Shown piece by piece: positions 10,864 through 20,714 of a stretch of DNA of 64,000 bases. The notes under the pieces are model-generated. The model was given only the letters and a program-made list of their open reading frames with translations. It did no database searches and was not told the origin of the DNA. A program made the translations under genes and the position numbers. How positions within the stretch are numbered: the stretch's first letter is position 1; the number at the start of each line of letters is the position of its first letter. The DNA lies in contig NZ_CP074149.1 in the NCBI RefSeq assembly GCF_019968765.1, positions 3,162,001 to 3,226,000 of the forward strand. The letters are read 5' to 3'. This DNA comes from Enterobacter sp. JBIWA008. GTDB taxonomy: Bacteria; Pseudomonadota; Gammaproteobacteria; Enterobacterales; Enterobacteriaceae.

Positions 10864-12263
10864 AATTCTGGCGTCCGGGAATTACCGGCAAGCTCTTCGT
10901 GGCGATATTTGCCACCTGTATCGTCCTGCTGATCACCATGCACTGGGCGGTGCGGATCAGCTTCGAGCGCGGTTTTATTGATTACATCAAGCATGGCAAT
11001 GAACAGCGTTTACAGGGCTTAAGCGATGCGCTGAGCGAACAGTACGCCCAGCACGGCAACTGGCATTTTCTGCGCAATAACGACCGCTTTATTTTCCAGA
11101 TCCTGCGCTCGCTGGAGCACGACACCGGTGACGATCGCCCGGGGCCGGGCATGCCGCCGCACGGCTGGCGCACCCAGTTCTGGGTGATTGACCAGGACAT
11201 GCGCACGCTGGTGGGTCCGCGCGCGCCGATACCGCCGGACGGCACCCGTCGTGCGATCAAAGTGAATAACGCGACAGTCGGCTGGGTTATCGCCTCTCCG
11301 GTGGAGCGCCTGACGCGCAACACCGACATCAACTTTGACCGCCAGCAGCGTCGGACCAGCTGGCTGATTGTCGCCCTCTCCACCCTGCTCGCAGCGCTCG
11401 CCACCTTCCCGCTGGCGCGCGGTCTGCTCGCCCCGGTGAAACGGCTGGTGGAAGGCACGCACAGGCTGGCCGCCGGGGATTTCACCACCCGCGTCGATAC
11501 CCGCAGCCAGGACGAACTGGGCAAGCTGGCGCAGGACTTTAACCAGCTCGCCAGCACGCTGGAGAAGAACCAGCAGATGCGCCGCGACTTTATGGCCGAT
11601 ATTTCACACGAGCTGCGCACCCCGCTGGCGGTGCTGCGCGGCGAGCTGGAGGCCATTCAGGACGGCGTGCGCCAGTTTACGCCTGAATCGGTGGCCTCTC
11701 TGCAGGCGGAGGTGGGCACGCTCACCAAGCTGGTGGATGACCTCCACCAGCTCTCCATGTCTGACGAAGGCGCGCTGGCCTACCAGAAAGCGCCGGTGGA
11801 CGTGATTAATATTCTGGAAGTGATCAGCGGCGCGTTCCGCGAGCGGTTTGCCAGCCGCGACCTGAAAATCGACCTCTCCCTGCCGGACAGCGCGGTGGTG
11901 TTTGGCGACAAAGACCGGCTGATGCAGCTGTTCAATAACCTGCTGGAAAACAGCCTGCGCTACACCGACAGCGGCGGCGGGCTGCACATCTCCGGCAGGC
12001 AGGAAAACGGGCGCTTTGCCCTTACCTTCGCGGATTCTGCCCCCGGCGTGCAGGACGCGCAGCTGGAAAAACTGTTTGAACGTTTCTACCGCACCGAAGG
12101 CTCCCGCAACCGCGCCAGCGGCGGTTCCGGCCTGGGGCTGGCGATTTGCGTTAACATCGTCGAGGCGCATAATGGCACGATCCGCGCCGCCCATTCGCCT
12201 TTTGGCGGGGTTAGCATTACAGTAGAGTTACCTCTGGAACGGGATTTATCGAGAGAAGCATGA
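10860..12263 (+). CDS. baeS: Envelope-stress sensor kinase BaeS
   Basis: Inner-membrane histidine kinase sensing envelope damage by indole, tannin, metals and misfolded pilins; it phosphorylates BaeR. The 467 residues show a first membrane helix (about 11-32), a periplasmic sensor to about 165, a second helix (168-187), HAMP, and the HisKA box [13 protein letters not shown] with phospho-acceptor His250. The ATPase motifs follow: N box [15 protein letters not shown], and G boxes with FERFYRTEG and SGLGLAI. It overlaps mdtD and baeR by ATGA junctions, so the sensor is translated with the pumps it controls. Confidence 0.96.
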   Translation: MKFWRPGITGKLFVAIFATCIVLLITMHWAVRISFERGFIDYIKHGNEQRLQGLSDALSEQYAQHGNWHFLRNNDRFIFQILRSLEHDTGDDRPGPGMPPHGWRTQFWVIDQDMRTLVGPRAPIPPDGTRRAIKVNNATVGWVIASPVERLTRNTDINFDRQQRRTSWLIVALSTLLAALATFPLARGLLAPVKRLVEGTHRLAAGDFTTRVDTRSQDELGKLAQDFNQLASTLEKNQQMRRDFMADISHELRTPLAVLRGELEAIQDGVRQFTPESVASLQAEVGTLTKLVDDLHQLSMSDEGALAYQKAPVDVINILEVISGAFRERFASRDLKIDLSLPDSAVVFGDKDRLMQLFNNLLENSLRYTDSGGGLHISGRQENGRFALTFADSAPGVQDAQLEKLFERFYRTEGSRNRASGGSGLGLAICVNIVEAHNGTIRAAHSPFGGVSITVELPLERDLSREA

Positions 12264-12982
12264 CCGAGTTACCGATTGACGAAAACACGCCGCGCATTTT
12301 GATCGTGGAAGACGAACCCAAGCTTGGGCAGCTGCTGATCGACTATTTACGCGCGGCCAGCTATGCCCCGTCGCTGATAAGCCACGGCGACCAGGTGCTG
12401 CCCTACGTGCGCCAGACCCCGCCGGACCTGATCCTGCTGGATTTAATGCTGCCGGGCGTTGACGGACTGACCCTGTGCCGGGAAATTCGTCGCTTCTCCG
12501 ACGTACCGATCGTCATGGTCACCGCCAAAATTGAAGAGATTGACCGCCTGCTGGGGCTCGAAATTGGCGCAGACGATTACATCTGCAAGCCCTACAGCCC
12601 GCGCGAGGTGGTCGCCCGCGTGAAAACCATTCTGCGCCGCTGCAGGCCGCAGCGCGAGCTTCAGGTGCTTGACGCCGAAAGCCCGCTGATTGTCGACGAA
12701 AGCCGCTTCCAGGCGAGCTGGCGCAGCAAGCTGCTGGACCTGACGCCTGCGGAGTTCCGCCTGCTGAAAACCCTCTCCCACGAGCCGGGAAAAGTCTTCT
12801 CCCGCGAACAGCTGCTGAATCACCTGTATGACGATTACCGCGTCGTAACCGACCGCACCATCGACAGCCATATCAAAAACCTGCGCCGCAAGCTGGAGGC
12901 GCTGGACGCCGAGCAGTCGTTTATCCGCGCGGTGTACGGCGTGGGGTATCGCTGGGAAGCGGATGCGTGCAGGATTGCGTGA
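12260..12982 (+). CDS. baeR: Response regulator BaeR
   Basis: OmpR/PhoB-type response regulator of the Bae envelope-stress system, 240 residues. The receiver domain has acidic residues in LIVEDEP (about 15-21), phospho-acceptor Asp61 in LLDLMLPG, and the conserved Lys in CKPYSPRE. The C-terminal winged helix covers about 135-233 ([30 protein letters not shown]). E. coli BaeR activates mdtABCD, acrD and spy. Last gene of the operon, followed by a strong terminator. Confidence 0.96.
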   Translation: MTELPIDENTPRILIVEDEPKLGQLLIDYLRAASYAPSLISHGDQVLPYVRQTPPDLILLDLMLPGVDGLTLCREIRRFSDVPIVMVTAKIEEIDRLLGLEIGADDYICKPYSPREVVARVKTILRRCRPQRELQVLDAESPLIVDESRFQASWRSKLLDLTPAEFRLLKTLSHEPGKVFSREQLLNHLYDDYRVVTDRTIDSHIKNLRRKLEALDAEQSFIRAVYGVGYRWEADACRIA

Positions 12983-12996
12983 CCTTTCGACGCTGA

Positions 12997-13019
12997 AACC
13001 CGCCCCAGGGCGGGTTTTT
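12997..13019 (+). terminator. Rho-independent terminator of mdtABCD-baeSR
   Basis: AACCCGCC pairs with GGCGGGTT around a short loop and is followed by TTTTT. It begins 14 bases after the baeR stop. Confidence 0.9.
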
Positions 13020-13117
13020 CTTTTCTGGAACCAATTCAGGAATCAGCCATACTCCTTTTACCGGTTCGCTTGCTTATAACTGGTGCCTCTCATTTTACTT
13101 TCGATCAAGGAGTTCCT

Positions 13118-13450
13118 ATGTCTGGTTGGTTCGAATTAAGTAAAAGCAGTGATGGTCAGTACAGGTTTGTGCTGAAAGCGGGTAACGGAGAGATCATTCT
13201 TACCAGCGAGCTTTACACCAGTAAAAGTGCCGCCGAAAACGGCATTGCCTCCGTACGAACGAACAGCCCCCTCGACGAGCGCTATGAGAAGAAAACAGCT
13301 TCTAACGGTAAGTACCATTTCAATCTCAAGGCAGGCAATCATCAGGTGATTGGCAGCAGCCAGCTTTATGCAACGGAACAATCGCGTGATAAGGGCATAG
13401 CCTCGGTCAAAACTAACGGGTCTACTCAGACGGTAAAAGACAACACCTGA
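13118..13450 (+). CDS. yegP: YegP, tandem DUF1508 protein
   Basis: Small soluble protein of unknown function, 110 residues, matching E. coli YegP in length and sequence. It consists of two copies of a roughly 48-residue DUF1508 repeat: SSDGQYRFVLKAGNGEIILTS...YTSKSAAENGIASVRTN and ASNGKYHFNLKAGNHQVIGSS...YATEQSRDKGIASVKTN. Each repeat has the family pattern of a beta hairpin followed by a helix ending GIASV. I start it at the ATG at 13118, preceded by AAGGAG; the frame is open further upstream but without a ribosome site. It stands alone between the bae terminator and trhP. Confidence 0.93.
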   Translation: MSGWFELSKSSDGQYRFVLKAGNGEIILTSELYTSKSAAENGIASVRTNSPLDERYEKKTASNGKYHFNLKAGNHQVIGSSQLYATEQSRDKGIASVKTNGSTQTVKDNT

Positions 13451-13604
13451 CAACACGAAGCACGCCGGGATAGCGGTGACGCGACCCGGCGCTTTACCTC
13501 CCCGCCCCGCAGCGCTACAATGCCCGCCCTTAATGTGGGGGATCTCCCCTTACCGCTGCACCTGGTGCACGCGGATCTGACCTGTCATCAGAACGAGAAC
13601 AAAC

Positions 13605-14966
13605 ATGTTTAAACCGGAACTCCTTTCCCCGGCGGGAACGCTGCAAAATATGCGTTACGCTTTCGCCTATGGCGCCGACGCCGTGTATGCGGGCCAGCCG
13701 CGCTACTCGCTGCGCGTGCGTAACAACGAATTCAACCACGAGAACCTGCAGCTCGGCATCAACGAAGCGCATGCTCTGGGCAAGAAATTCTACGTGGTCG
13801 TGAACATCGCGCCGCACAACGCCAAGCTGAAAACGTTCATCCGCGACCTGAAGCCCGTGGTGGATATGGGGCCGGACGCGCTGATCATGTCGGATCCAGG
13901 TTTAATCATGCTGGTTCGGGAGAACTTCCCGGAGATGGATATTCACCTCTCCGTGCAGGCAAACGCCGTCAACTGGGCAACAGTGAAGTTCTGGAAGCAA
14001 ATGGGGCTGACCCGCGTCATCCTGTCCCGCGAGCTTTCTCTGGAAGAGATCGAAGAGATCCGCACCCAGGTGCCGGATATGGAAATCGAAATCTTCGTCC
14101 ACGGCGCGCTGTGCATGGCCTACTCCGGCCGCTGCCTGCTCTCCGGCTATATCAACAAGCGCGATCCGAACCAGGGCACCTGCACCAACGCCTGCCGCTG
14201 GGAATATAACGTCCAGGAAGGCAAAGAGGATGACATCGGTAATATCGTGCACAAGCACGAGCCTATTCCGGTGACCAACGTTGAGCCAACGCTGGGCATC
14301 GGCGCGCCAACCGACAGCGTGTTTATGATTGAAGAAGCCAAACGTCCGGGCGAGTACATGACCGCCTTTGAAGACGAGCACGGCACCTACATCATGAACT
14401 CGAAAGACCTGCGCGCCATCGCCCACGTCGAGCGTCTGACCCAGATGGGCGTTCACTCCCTGAAGATCGAAGGCCGCACCAAATCCTATTACTACTGCGC
14501 GCGTACCGCTCAGGTATATCGCAAAGCTATCGACGATGCGGCGGCCGGTAAACCGTTCGATACCAGCCTGCTGGAGACCCTGGAAGGCCTGGCACACCGC
14601 GGCTATACCGAAGGCTTCCTGCGCCGTCATACCCATGACGACTACCAGAACTACGAGCACGGCTACTCCGTTTCCGAACGTCAGCAGTTTGTCGGTGACT
14701 TCACCGGCGAGCGCAAAGGCGCGCTGGCCGCCGTGGCGGTGAAAAACAAATTCACCAAAGGCGACAGCCTGGAGCTGATGACCCCGCAGGGCAACATGAA
14801 CTTTACGCTGGAGCATCTGGAAAACGGCAAAGGCGAAGCGATTGACGTGGCACCGGGTGACGGCCATACCGTCTGGCTGCCGGTTCCGGAAGAGGTGGAG
14901 CTGAAGTTCGCGCTGCTGATGCGTAACTTCAACGGTGAAAGCACCCGAAACCCACACGGCAAATAG
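13605..14966 (+). CDS. trhP: tRNA hydroxylation protein TrhP (YegQ)
   Basis: Member of peptidase family U32. In E. coli it is needed with TrhO for 5-hydroxyuridine at tRNA position 34, the precursor of cmo5U (established for the family). The 453 residues begin KPELLSPAGTLQNMRYAFAYGADAVYAG and carry the U32 signature EIFVHGALCMAYSGRCLLSGYI; a cysteine cluster (CMAYSGRC, CTNACRW) fits an iron-sulfur site (inference). SLKIEGRTKS is also family-typical. Monocistronic; the sRNA gene cyaR follows 85 bp downstream. Confidence 0.93.
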   Translation: MFKPELLSPAGTLQNMRYAFAYGADAVYAGQPRYSLRVRNNEFNHENLQLGINEAHALGKKFYVVVNIAPHNAKLKTFIRDLKPVVDMGPDALIMSDPGLIMLVRENFPEMDIHLSVQANAVNWATVKFWKQMGLTRVILSRELSLEEIEEIRTQVPDMEIEIFVHGALCMAYSGRCLLSGYINKRDPNQGTCTNACRWEYNVQEGKEDDIGNIVHKHEPIPVTNVEPTLGIGAPTDSVFMIEEAKRPGEYMTAFEDEHGTYIMNSKDLRAIAHVERLTQMGVHSLKIEGRTKSYYYCARTAQVYRKAIDDAAAGKPFDTSLLETLEGLAHRGYTEGFLRRHTHDDYQNYEHGYSVSERQQFVGDFTGERKGALAAVAVKNKFTKGDSLELMTPQGNMNFTLEHLENGKGEAIDVAPGDGHTVWLPVPEEVELKFALLMRNFNGESTRNPHGK

Positions 14967-15001
14967 TTAATCAGGGAAATTTTTTCGCGCTGGGATAATT
15001 C

Positions 15002-15017
15002 TTAGAATCGGATCACA
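15002..15017 (+). promoter_or_regulatory. CRP site of the cyaR promoter
   Basis: TTAGA-N6-TCACA has a perfect right half and a 3/5 left half of the CRP consensus. Its centre lies about 42 bases before the expected CyaR 5' end, and a TATTAT -10 hexamer is at 15039-15044: a class II CRP promoter, as known for cyaR in E. coli. Confidence 0.75.
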
Positions 15018-15051
15018 TACCGCTTCGTTCAATACGGGTATTATCCCACCC

Positions 15052-15137
15052 GCTGAAAAACATAACCCATAAATGCTAGCTGTACCAGGAACCACCTCCT
15101 TAGCCTGCGTAATCTCCCTTACGCGGGCTTATTTTTT
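15052..15137 (+). ncRNA. cyaR: Small RNA CyaR (RyeE)
   Basis: Hfq-dependent sRNA of about 86 nt in its standard place between yegQ and yegS. The recalled E. coli sequence is nearly identical: 5' GCTGAAAAACATAACCCAT, then the anti-Shine-Dalgarno seed loop ACCACCTCCTTA. It ends in a terminator hairpin GCCTGCGTAA...TTACGCGGGC with six Ts. The hairpin differs from E. coli by compensating changes (GCGTAA/TTACGC in place of GTGTAA/TTACAC), so the structure is under selection. In E. coli CyaR represses ompX, nadE and luxS when CRP-cAMP is active. Confidence 0.95.
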
Positions 15138-15215
15138 GCCTTTCATCCTGTTCTTACCCGCTTTTTCCCTCTCTGCTATACACTCTTACTAACGCTAAAA
15201 AAGGGAGCAGCGCGG

Positions 15216-16115
15216 ATGGCAACCTATCCAGACAGTTTATTGATTCTCAATGGCAAAAGCGCAGGCAACGATCTGTTGCGTCAGGCAATTCAGGGCTTGC
15301 GTGACGACGGCGCGCGCATTCACGTCAGGGTGACGTGGGAAAAAGGCGACGCGGTACGCTATATCAATGAAGCACTCGGGCTTGGCGTCAGTACCATTAT
15401 TTCCGGCGGCGGCGATGGCACCATCAATGAGATTGCGTCAGCGCTTATCGACCTGCCCCCGACAAACCGGCCGGCGATGGGCATTTTACCGCTCGGCACC
15501 GCCAATGATTTTGCCACCAGCGCCGGTATCCCGGAAGAGTTAGAGAAAGCGCTCCAGCTGGCGATCCTCGGCAAGGCCGCCGCTGTGGATATTGCGCAGG
15601 TGAATGATAAAACCTGCTTTATCAATATGGCGACAGGCGGGTTCGGCACGCGCATCACCAGCGAAACGCCGGAAAAGCTGAAGGCGGCGCTGGGCGGCGT
15701 GTCGTACCTGATCCACGGCCTGATGCGCATGGACACCCTCAAGCCTGACCGCTGCGAAATTCGCGGCGAGGATTTTCAGTGGCAGGGTGACGCGCTGGTG
15801 ATTGGGATTGGCAATGGCCGCCAGGCTGGCGGTGGGCAACAGCTCTGCCCGGAGGCGCTGATCAATGACGGTCAGCTCCAGCTGCGTATTTTCACGGGCG
15901 ACGGCCTGCTGCCCGCGCTGTTTACCACGCTGACGCAGCCGGAAGAGAGTCCAAATATCATTGCCGGGAAATCGGCGTGGTTTGAAGTGAATGCCCCACA
16001 CGGGATGACCTTTAACCTCGACGGAGAGCCGCTGAGCGGAACACAGTTCCGCATTGAGGTGTTGCCCGGCGCGCTGCAGTGTCGGCTGCCGCCGGACTGT
16101 GTGCTTTTGCGCTGA
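15216..16115 (+). CDS. yegS: Lipid kinase YegS
   Basis: Diacylglycerol-kinase-fold lipid kinase; E. coli and Salmonella YegS phosphorylate phosphatidylglycerol in vitro. The 299 residues contain the nucleotide-binding motif [12 protein letters not shown] (GGGDGT at 64-69) and the substrate-side motif [12 protein letters not shown]-terminal beta-rich domain ends in [10 protein letters not shown], the usual metal-site region. The ATG at 15216 follows a GGGAGCAG ribosome site. Single gene, ending at a dispersed palindromic repeat before the converging fbaB. Confidence 0.93.
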   Translation: MATYPDSLLILNGKSAGNDLLRQAIQGLRDDGARIHVRVTWEKGDAVRYINEALGLGVSTIISGGGDGTINEIASALIDLPPTNRPAMGILPLGTANDFATSAGIPEELEKALQLAILGKAAAVDIAQVNDKTCFINMATGGFGTRITSETPEKLKAALGGVSYLIHGLMRMDTLKPDRCEIRGEDFQWQGDALVIGIGNGRQAGGGQQLCPEALINDGQLQLRIFTGDGLLPALFTTLTQPEESPNIIAGKSAWFEVNAPHGMTFNLDGEPLSGTQFRIEVLPGALQCRLPPDCVLLR

Positions 16116-16135
16116 TGTATCACACGGTGAGCAAT

Positions 16136-16177
16136 GATGCCCTCACCCAACCCTCTCCCACAGGGAGAGGGCGATGG
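16136..16177. repeat. Dispersed palindromic intergenic repeat, copy 1
   Basis: GATGCCCTCACCC followed by the perfect inverted repeat CCCTCTCCC-ACA-GGGAGAGGG (16151-16171). It lies between the converging ends of yegS and fbaB and can fold on either strand. Similar units occur at 33472, 46363 and 48861. Confidence 0.8.
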
Positions 16178-16182
16178 AGGCG

Positions 16183-17235
16183 TCAGGCGATGGTGACTTT
16201 GCTATCCAGATAGACGTCCTGAACCGCATTGATCAGCTTCACGCCGTCGGCCATCGATTTCTTAAACGCCTTACGGCCAAGGATCAGCCCCATACCGCCC
16301 GCGCGTTTGTTAATAACCGCCGTACGCACCGCGTCTGACAGGTCGGTATCACCGCCCGCCGCGCCGCCGGAGTTAATCAGCCCCGCACGGCCCATGTAGC
16401 AGTTCGCCAGCTGGTAGCGCACCAGGTCAATCGGGTTTTCGCTGGTCAGCTTGCTGTAAACGCGGTCGTCGGTGTAGCCAAAGTTCACCGCCTTATACCC
16501 GCCGTTATTCTCGGCCATTTTCTGCTTCACGATGTCTGCGCCGATGGTTGCCGCCAGGTGGTTCGCCTGCCCGGTCAGGTCGGCCGACACGTGGTAATCC
16601 ACGCCGTCTTTCTTGAACGCGTTGTTGCGCAGATACGCCCACAGTACGGTGACCATGCCCAGCTCGTGCGCGCGCTCAAACGCCGCGGAGATCTCTTCAA
16701 TCTGACGACGGGACTGTTCGGAACCGAAGTAAATCGTCGCACCTACCGCCACCGCGCCCATATTGAACGCCTGCTCAACGCTGGCGTAGAGGGTCTGGTC
16801 ATATTCGGTTGGGTAGCTGAGGGTTTCGTTGTGGTTCAGCTTCACGAGGAACGGAATCCGGTGGGCATAGCGACGCGAAACCGAAGCCAGCACGCCGTAG
16901 GTAGAGGCTACGCAGTTACAGCCCGCTTCAATCGCCAGCTCAACAATGTTCTTCGGATCGAAGTAGAGCGGATTCGCCGCAAAAGAGGCGCCCGCCGAGT
17001 GTTCAACGCCCTGGTCCACCGGCAAAATAGAGAGATACCCGGTGCCGCCGAGCCGCCCGGTGTTGTAGAGCGTCTGCATATTTCGCAGGACCGCAGGCGG
17101 ACGGTTGTTATCGATCATCACGCGGTCAACGTAGTCATGACCAGGCAGATACAGCTGGTCGGCTGGAATGGTCATACAACGATGCTGTAAAAGGCTGTCG
17201 GCGTCTTTGCCAAGCAACTGCGCAATATCAGTCAT
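16183..17235 (-). CDS. fbaB: Class I fructose-bisphosphate aldolase FbaB
   Basis: DhnA-type (archaeal-type class IA) aldolase, Schiff-base enzyme cleaving fructose 1,6-bisphosphate; in E. coli it serves mainly in gluconeogenic growth alongside FbaA. The product has 350 residues, full length. The putative Schiff-base lysine is Lys237 in GADIVKQK; other family blocks are [21 protein letters not shown] and [12 protein letters not shown]. The start at 17235 gives [18 protein letters not shown], as in E. coli. It is divergent from yegT across 250 bp. Confidence 0.95.
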   Translation of the reverse strand: MTDIAQLLGKDADSLLQHRCMTIPADQLYLPGHDYVDRVMIDNNRPPAVLRNMQTLYNTGRLGGTGYLSILPVDQGVEHSAGASFAANPLYFDPKNIVELAIEAGCNCVASTYGVLASVSRRYAHRIPFLVKLNHNETLSYPTEYDQTLYASVEQAFNMGAVAVGATIYFGSEQSRRQIEEISAAFERAHELGMVTVLWAYLRNNAFKKDGVDYHVSADLTGQANHLAATIGADIVKQKMAENNGGYKAVNFGYTDDRVYSKLTSENPIDLVRYQLANCYMGRAGLINSGGAAGGDTDLSDAVRTAVINKRAGGMGLILGRKAFKKSMADGVKLINAVQDVYLDSKVTIA

Positions 17236-17485
17236 GTGATACTCCCGTAAGTCCGACGTCGTGTCGGTGTGTGTTTATCCAGTCCCATCTTTTATGGGCA
17301 GACTAAGCCTGGTACCTACTTAACAGATTTTCCACCTTTTGCAATTTTTTTCAGCACAATCTGCTGGCTCGATTCGTGTACAACAAAACTGTTACATTGA
17401 TCAAACAATCGCCACAAAGGTATTTAAAAGGTATTATTGAGTGGTATGTTAAAGGCGTACCCTCTCTGACATGCAGGATTAAAAA
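17236..17485. promoter_or_regulatory. Divergent fbaB/yegT promoter region
   Basis: 250 bases between two divergent starts, less GC-rich than the genes. A weakly palindromic stretch around 17370-17385 (TCGATTCGTG) has a partial Cra-like half-site, which would suit a gluconeogenic aldolase, but the match is poor. I see no clear terminator or small gene. Confidence 0.35.
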
Positions 17486-18763
17486 ATGAAAACGAAAGTC
17501 CAACTGTCATTCATGATGTTTGTTGAATGGTTTATCTGGGGCGCGTGGTTTGTGCCGCTGTGGCTGTGGCTGAGCAAAAGCGGTTTTACCGCCGGGGAAA
17601 TCGGCTGGTCTTACGCCTGTACCGCCATTGCCGCGATCCTCTCCCCGATTCTGGTCGGCTCGCTGACGGACCGCTTCTTCGCCGCGCAGAAAGTGCTGTC
17701 AGTGCTGATGTTCGCCGGAGCCATTCTGATGTACTTCGCCGCACAGCAAACCCAGTTCAGCACCTTCTTCCCGCTGCTTTTGGTTTACTCCCTGACCTAT
17801 ATGCCGACCATCGCGCTGACCAACAGTATCGCCTTTTCCAACGTGGACGACGTTGAGGCCGATTTCCCGCGCATCCGCGTGATGGGCACCATCGGCTGGA
17901 TCGCCTCCGGGCTGGCGTGCGGGTTCCTGCCGCAGATGCTGGGCTACAGCGATATTTCCGATACCAATATCCCGCTGCTGATGACCGCAGCCAGCTCCGC
18001 CCTGCTCGGCGTCTTTGCCCTGTTCCTGCCGAATACGCCGCCGAAAAGTACCGGCAAGCTGGACTTCAAAGTGATGCTCGGGCTGGACGCGCTGATCCTG
18101 CTGCGCGACAGAAACTTCCTGGTGTTTTTCTTCTGCTCGTTCCTGTTCGCTATGCCGCTGGCCTTCTATTACATCTTCGCCAACGGCTATCTCACCGAAG
18201 TGGGGATGAAAAACGCCACCGGCTGGATGACGCTCGGCCAGTTCTCCGAAATCTTCTTTATGCTCGCCCTGCCGTTCTTTACCAAACGCTTTGGTATTAA
18301 GAAGGTCTTACTGCTGGGCCTGATTACCGCCGCCATCCGCTATGGCTTCTTCGTATACGGCGGAGCGGAACAGTACTTTACCTACGCCCTGCTGTTCCTT
18401 GGCATTCTGCTGCACGGCGTGAGCTACGACTTCTATTACGTCACCGCGTACATCTACGTGGATAAAAAAGCGCCGGTGCACATGCGCACCGCCGCGCAGG
18501 GCCTGATTACGCTGTGCTGCCAGGGCTTTGGTAGCCTGCTGGGCTACCGTCTGGGCGGCGTGATGATGGAAAAAATGTTCGCATACAAAGAGCCGGTGAA
18601 TGGGCTGACCTTCAACTGGGCCGGCATGTGGACGTTTGGTGCAATCATGATTGCCGTGATTGCCGTGCTGTTTATGCTGTTTTTCCGCGAATCGGATAAA
18701 GAGATCGCCGCAATTGAGGTGGTTGATGGCGATACCGCGCTGACACAAGGGGAAGTTAAATGA
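17486..18763 (+). CDS. yegT: Nucleoside-proton symporter family transporter YegT
   Basis: Twelve-helix MFS carrier of the nucleoside:H+ symporter family (NupG/XapB/YegT), 425 residues. The N-terminus MKTKVQLSFMMFVEWFIWGAWFV is the family hallmark; FPRIRVMGTIGWIASGL follows. No TM segment is broken. It starts the yegTUV operon and overlaps yegU by four bases. With an ADP-ribosylglycohydrolase and a PfkB kinase downstream, a nucleoside or nucleoside-like substrate is likely, but none has been proven (inference). Confidence 0.92.
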   Translation: MKTKVQLSFMMFVEWFIWGAWFVPLWLWLSKSGFTAGEIGWSYACTAIAAILSPILVGSLTDRFFAAQKVLSVLMFAGAILMYFAAQQTQFSTFFPLLLVYSLTYMPTIALTNSIAFSNVDDVEADFPRIRVMGTIGWIASGLACGFLPQMLGYSDISDTNIPLLMTAASSALLGVFALFLPNTPPKSTGKLDFKVMLGLDALILLRDRNFLVFFFCSFLFAMPLAFYYIFANGYLTEVGMKNATGWMTLGQFSEIFFMLALPFFTKRFGIKKVLLLGLITAAIRYGFFVYGGAEQYFTYALLFLGILLHGVSYDFYYVTAYIYVDKKAPVHMRTAAQGLITLCCQGFGSLLGYRLGGVMMEKMFAYKEPVNGLTFNWAGMWTFGAIMIAVIAVLFMLFFRESDKEIAAIEVVDGDTALTQGEVK

Positions 18764-19764
18764 AACAAGAACGTGTTCTCGGTGCCCTTTACGGGCAGGC
18801 GTTAGGGGATGCGATGGGCATGCCGTCGGAGCTGTGGCCGAGAAAGCGCGTCAAGGCGCACTTCGGCTGGATTAACCGCTTCTTACCCGGTCCGGCAGAG
18901 AATAATGCGGCCTGCTATTTCAAACAGGCAGAGTTCACCGACGATACCTCAATGGCGCTGTGCCTGGCGGATGCGATTATTGAGTGTGAGGGAGACATCA
19001 ACGCGGACGTTATCGGCAAGCATATTCTGCGCTGGGCGCTCGATTTCGACGCGTTTAATAAGAACGTGCTCGGCCCGACCTCCAAAATCGCGCTTAACGC
19101 GATTCGCGACGGCAAGCCGGTTAGCGAGCTGGAAAACAACGGCGTGACCAACGGGGCGGCGATGCGCGCCTCTCCGCTGGGCTGCCTGCTTCCGGCCACG
19201 CGTCTGGAACACTTTGTTGAGCAGGTAGCGCTGGCCTCCAGCCCGACCCATAAATCGGACCTCGCCATTGCCGGCGCGGTGGTTATTGCCTGGGCGGTTT
19301 CCCGCGCTATCGACGGCGAAAGCTGGCAGAACATCGTCGATGCGCTGCCGGGTATCGCCCGCTATGCGCAGGAGGCGAAAACCACCACCTTCAGCGCATC
19401 GCTGGCGGCACGTATTGAGCTGGCGCTTAAGACCGTGCGGGAAGCCAACGGGGTTGAGTCCGCCAGCGAGCAGGTGTACCAGCTCGTGGGGGCCGGAACC
19501 AGCACCATTGAGTCCGTTCCGGCGGCCATTGCGATGGTAGAACTGGCGGGAACCGACCCGAACCGCTGCGCGGTTTTATGCGCCAATCTGGGGGGTGACA
19601 CAGACACCATTGGCGCAATGGCGACGGCCATCTGCGGGGCGCTCCACGGCGTGCAGGCCATTGAGCCGGCGCTCAAAGCCGAGCTCGACGCCGTCAACCG
19701 GCTCGATTTCGGCCACTACTGCGAGAAACTGCTGCACTACCGGGAGCAAAGGGAGGGCGTATGA
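18760..19764 (+). CDS. yegU: ADP-ribosylglycohydrolase family protein YegU
   Basis: Member of the DraG/ADP-ribosylglycohydrolase fold, 334 residues, predicted to cleave an N- or O-glycosidic bond of an ADP-ribosyl or ribosyl compound using two metal ions. The metal-binding motifs are intact: FTDDTSMALCLADA (TDDTS at 60-64) and LGGDTDTIGAMATAICGALHG (about 278-298). It overlaps yegT and yegV by ATGA junctions. A pathway of import, hydrolysis and sugar phosphorylation fits the operon, but the substrate is unknown. Confidence 0.92.
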   Translation: MKQERVLGALYGQALGDAMGMPSELWPRKRVKAHFGWINRFLPGPAENNAACYFKQAEFTDDTSMALCLADAIIECEGDINADVIGKHILRWALDFDAFNKNVLGPTSKIALNAIRDGKPVSELENNGVTNGAAMRASPLGCLLPATRLEHFVEQVALASSPTHKSDLAIAGAVVIAWAVSRAIDGESWQNIVDALPGIARYAQEAKTTTFSASLAARIELALKTVREANGVESASEQVYQLVGAGTSTIESVPAAIAMVELAGTDPNRCAVLCANLGGDTDTIGAMATAICGALHGVQAIEPALKAELDAVNRLDFGHYCEKLLHYREQREGV

Positions 19765-20714
19765 ATTCGTTTGCCCAACGTCTCGACACCCTGCGCGCCG
19801 CGCGGCCGGTAACGGTGCTGGGCGCGGCGGTGATTGACGTCATCGCCGACGCCTACGCCCTGCCCTGGCGCGGGTGCGATATCGAGCTCAAACAGCAGGG
19901 CGTGAATATCGGCGGCTGCGCGCTGAACATTGCCATCGCCCTGAAGCGGCTCGGCATTGCCTCGCAAAACGCCCTGCCCGTCGGCCACGGCGTCTGGGCG
20001 GATATCATCCGCAACGCCATGGCAAAGCAGGATCTGCATAGCGCCATCGAGGCCGAAACCGGCGACAACGGCTGGTGCCTGGCGCTGGTGGAGCCAGACG
20101 GCGAGCGCACCTTTATGTCCTTTAGCGGCGTGGAGAACCAGTGGCAGCAGCGCTGGCTTGATGTCCTTAACATCCCGTCGAACAGCCTGGTCTATTTATC
20201 CGGCTATCAGCTGGCCTCGCCGTGCGGCGAGCTGCTGACACGCTGGCTGGAGGGGTTGCGGGACGTGACGGCGTTTATCGATTTCGGCCCCCGCATTGCG
20301 GATATCCCCGACGCGCTGATGGCGCGGATTATGGCCTGCAGGCCGATCGTGTCGCTAAATCGTCAGGAAGCGGAGCTTGCCGCAGAGAGGCTGAAAGTTG
20401 AAGTAGAAACCCTGGGCGCTCAGTGGCAGCGGCGTTTCGGCGCCGCGCTGATTGTGCGCCATGATAAAGACGGCGCCGCGTGGTATAACGGCGATGACGC
20501 GGGCGTTGTTCCGGCTTTCCCGGCGACGGTTGTGGACACCATAGGCGCTGGCGACAGCCACGCGGGCGGCACGCTTGCCGGGCTGGCAACGGGATGGTCA
20601 CTGGCAGACGCCGTTCTGCTGGGGAATGCCGTGGCGTCCTGGGTGGTCAGCCACCGCGGCGGGGACTGCGCCCCGACTCGCGACGAATTATTCCTCGCAC
20701 ACAAAGACGTATAG
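19761..20714 (+). CDS. yegV: PfkB-family sugar kinase YegV
   Basis: Ribokinase/PfkB-family kinase, 317 residues. The N-terminal glycine-rich NIGGCALNIAIALKRLG and the C-terminal catalytic signature DTIGAGDSHAGGTLAGLATG (about 258-277, Asp of GAGD as base) are intact. Third gene of yegTUV. Its 3' end overlaps the converging yegW stop by 27 bases. Probable substrate is the pentose or nucleoside released by YegU (inference). Confidence 0.92.
   Translation: MNSFAQRLDTLRAARPVTVLGAAVIDVIADAYALPWRGCDIELKQQGVNIGGCALNIAIALKRLGIASQNALPVGHGVWADIIRNAMAKQDLHSAIEAETGDNGWCLALVEPDGERTFMSFSGVENQWQQRWLDVLNIPSNSLVYLSGYQLASPCGELLTRWLEGLRDVTAFIDFGPRIADIPDALMARIMACRPIVSLNRQEAELAAERLKVEVETLGAQWQRRFGAALIVRHDKDGAAWYNGDDAGVVPAFPATVVDTIGAGDSHAGGTLAGLATGWSLADAVLLGNAVASWVVSHRGGDCAPTRDELFLAHKDV

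Noticed and set aside
13902..14957. 351-residue frame opposite trhP
   Set aside because: No start signal and no recognisable motif; shadow of a conserved gene.
17360..17390. Cra operator before fbaB
   Set aside because: Only a partial half-site match; kept as a remark and not as a site.
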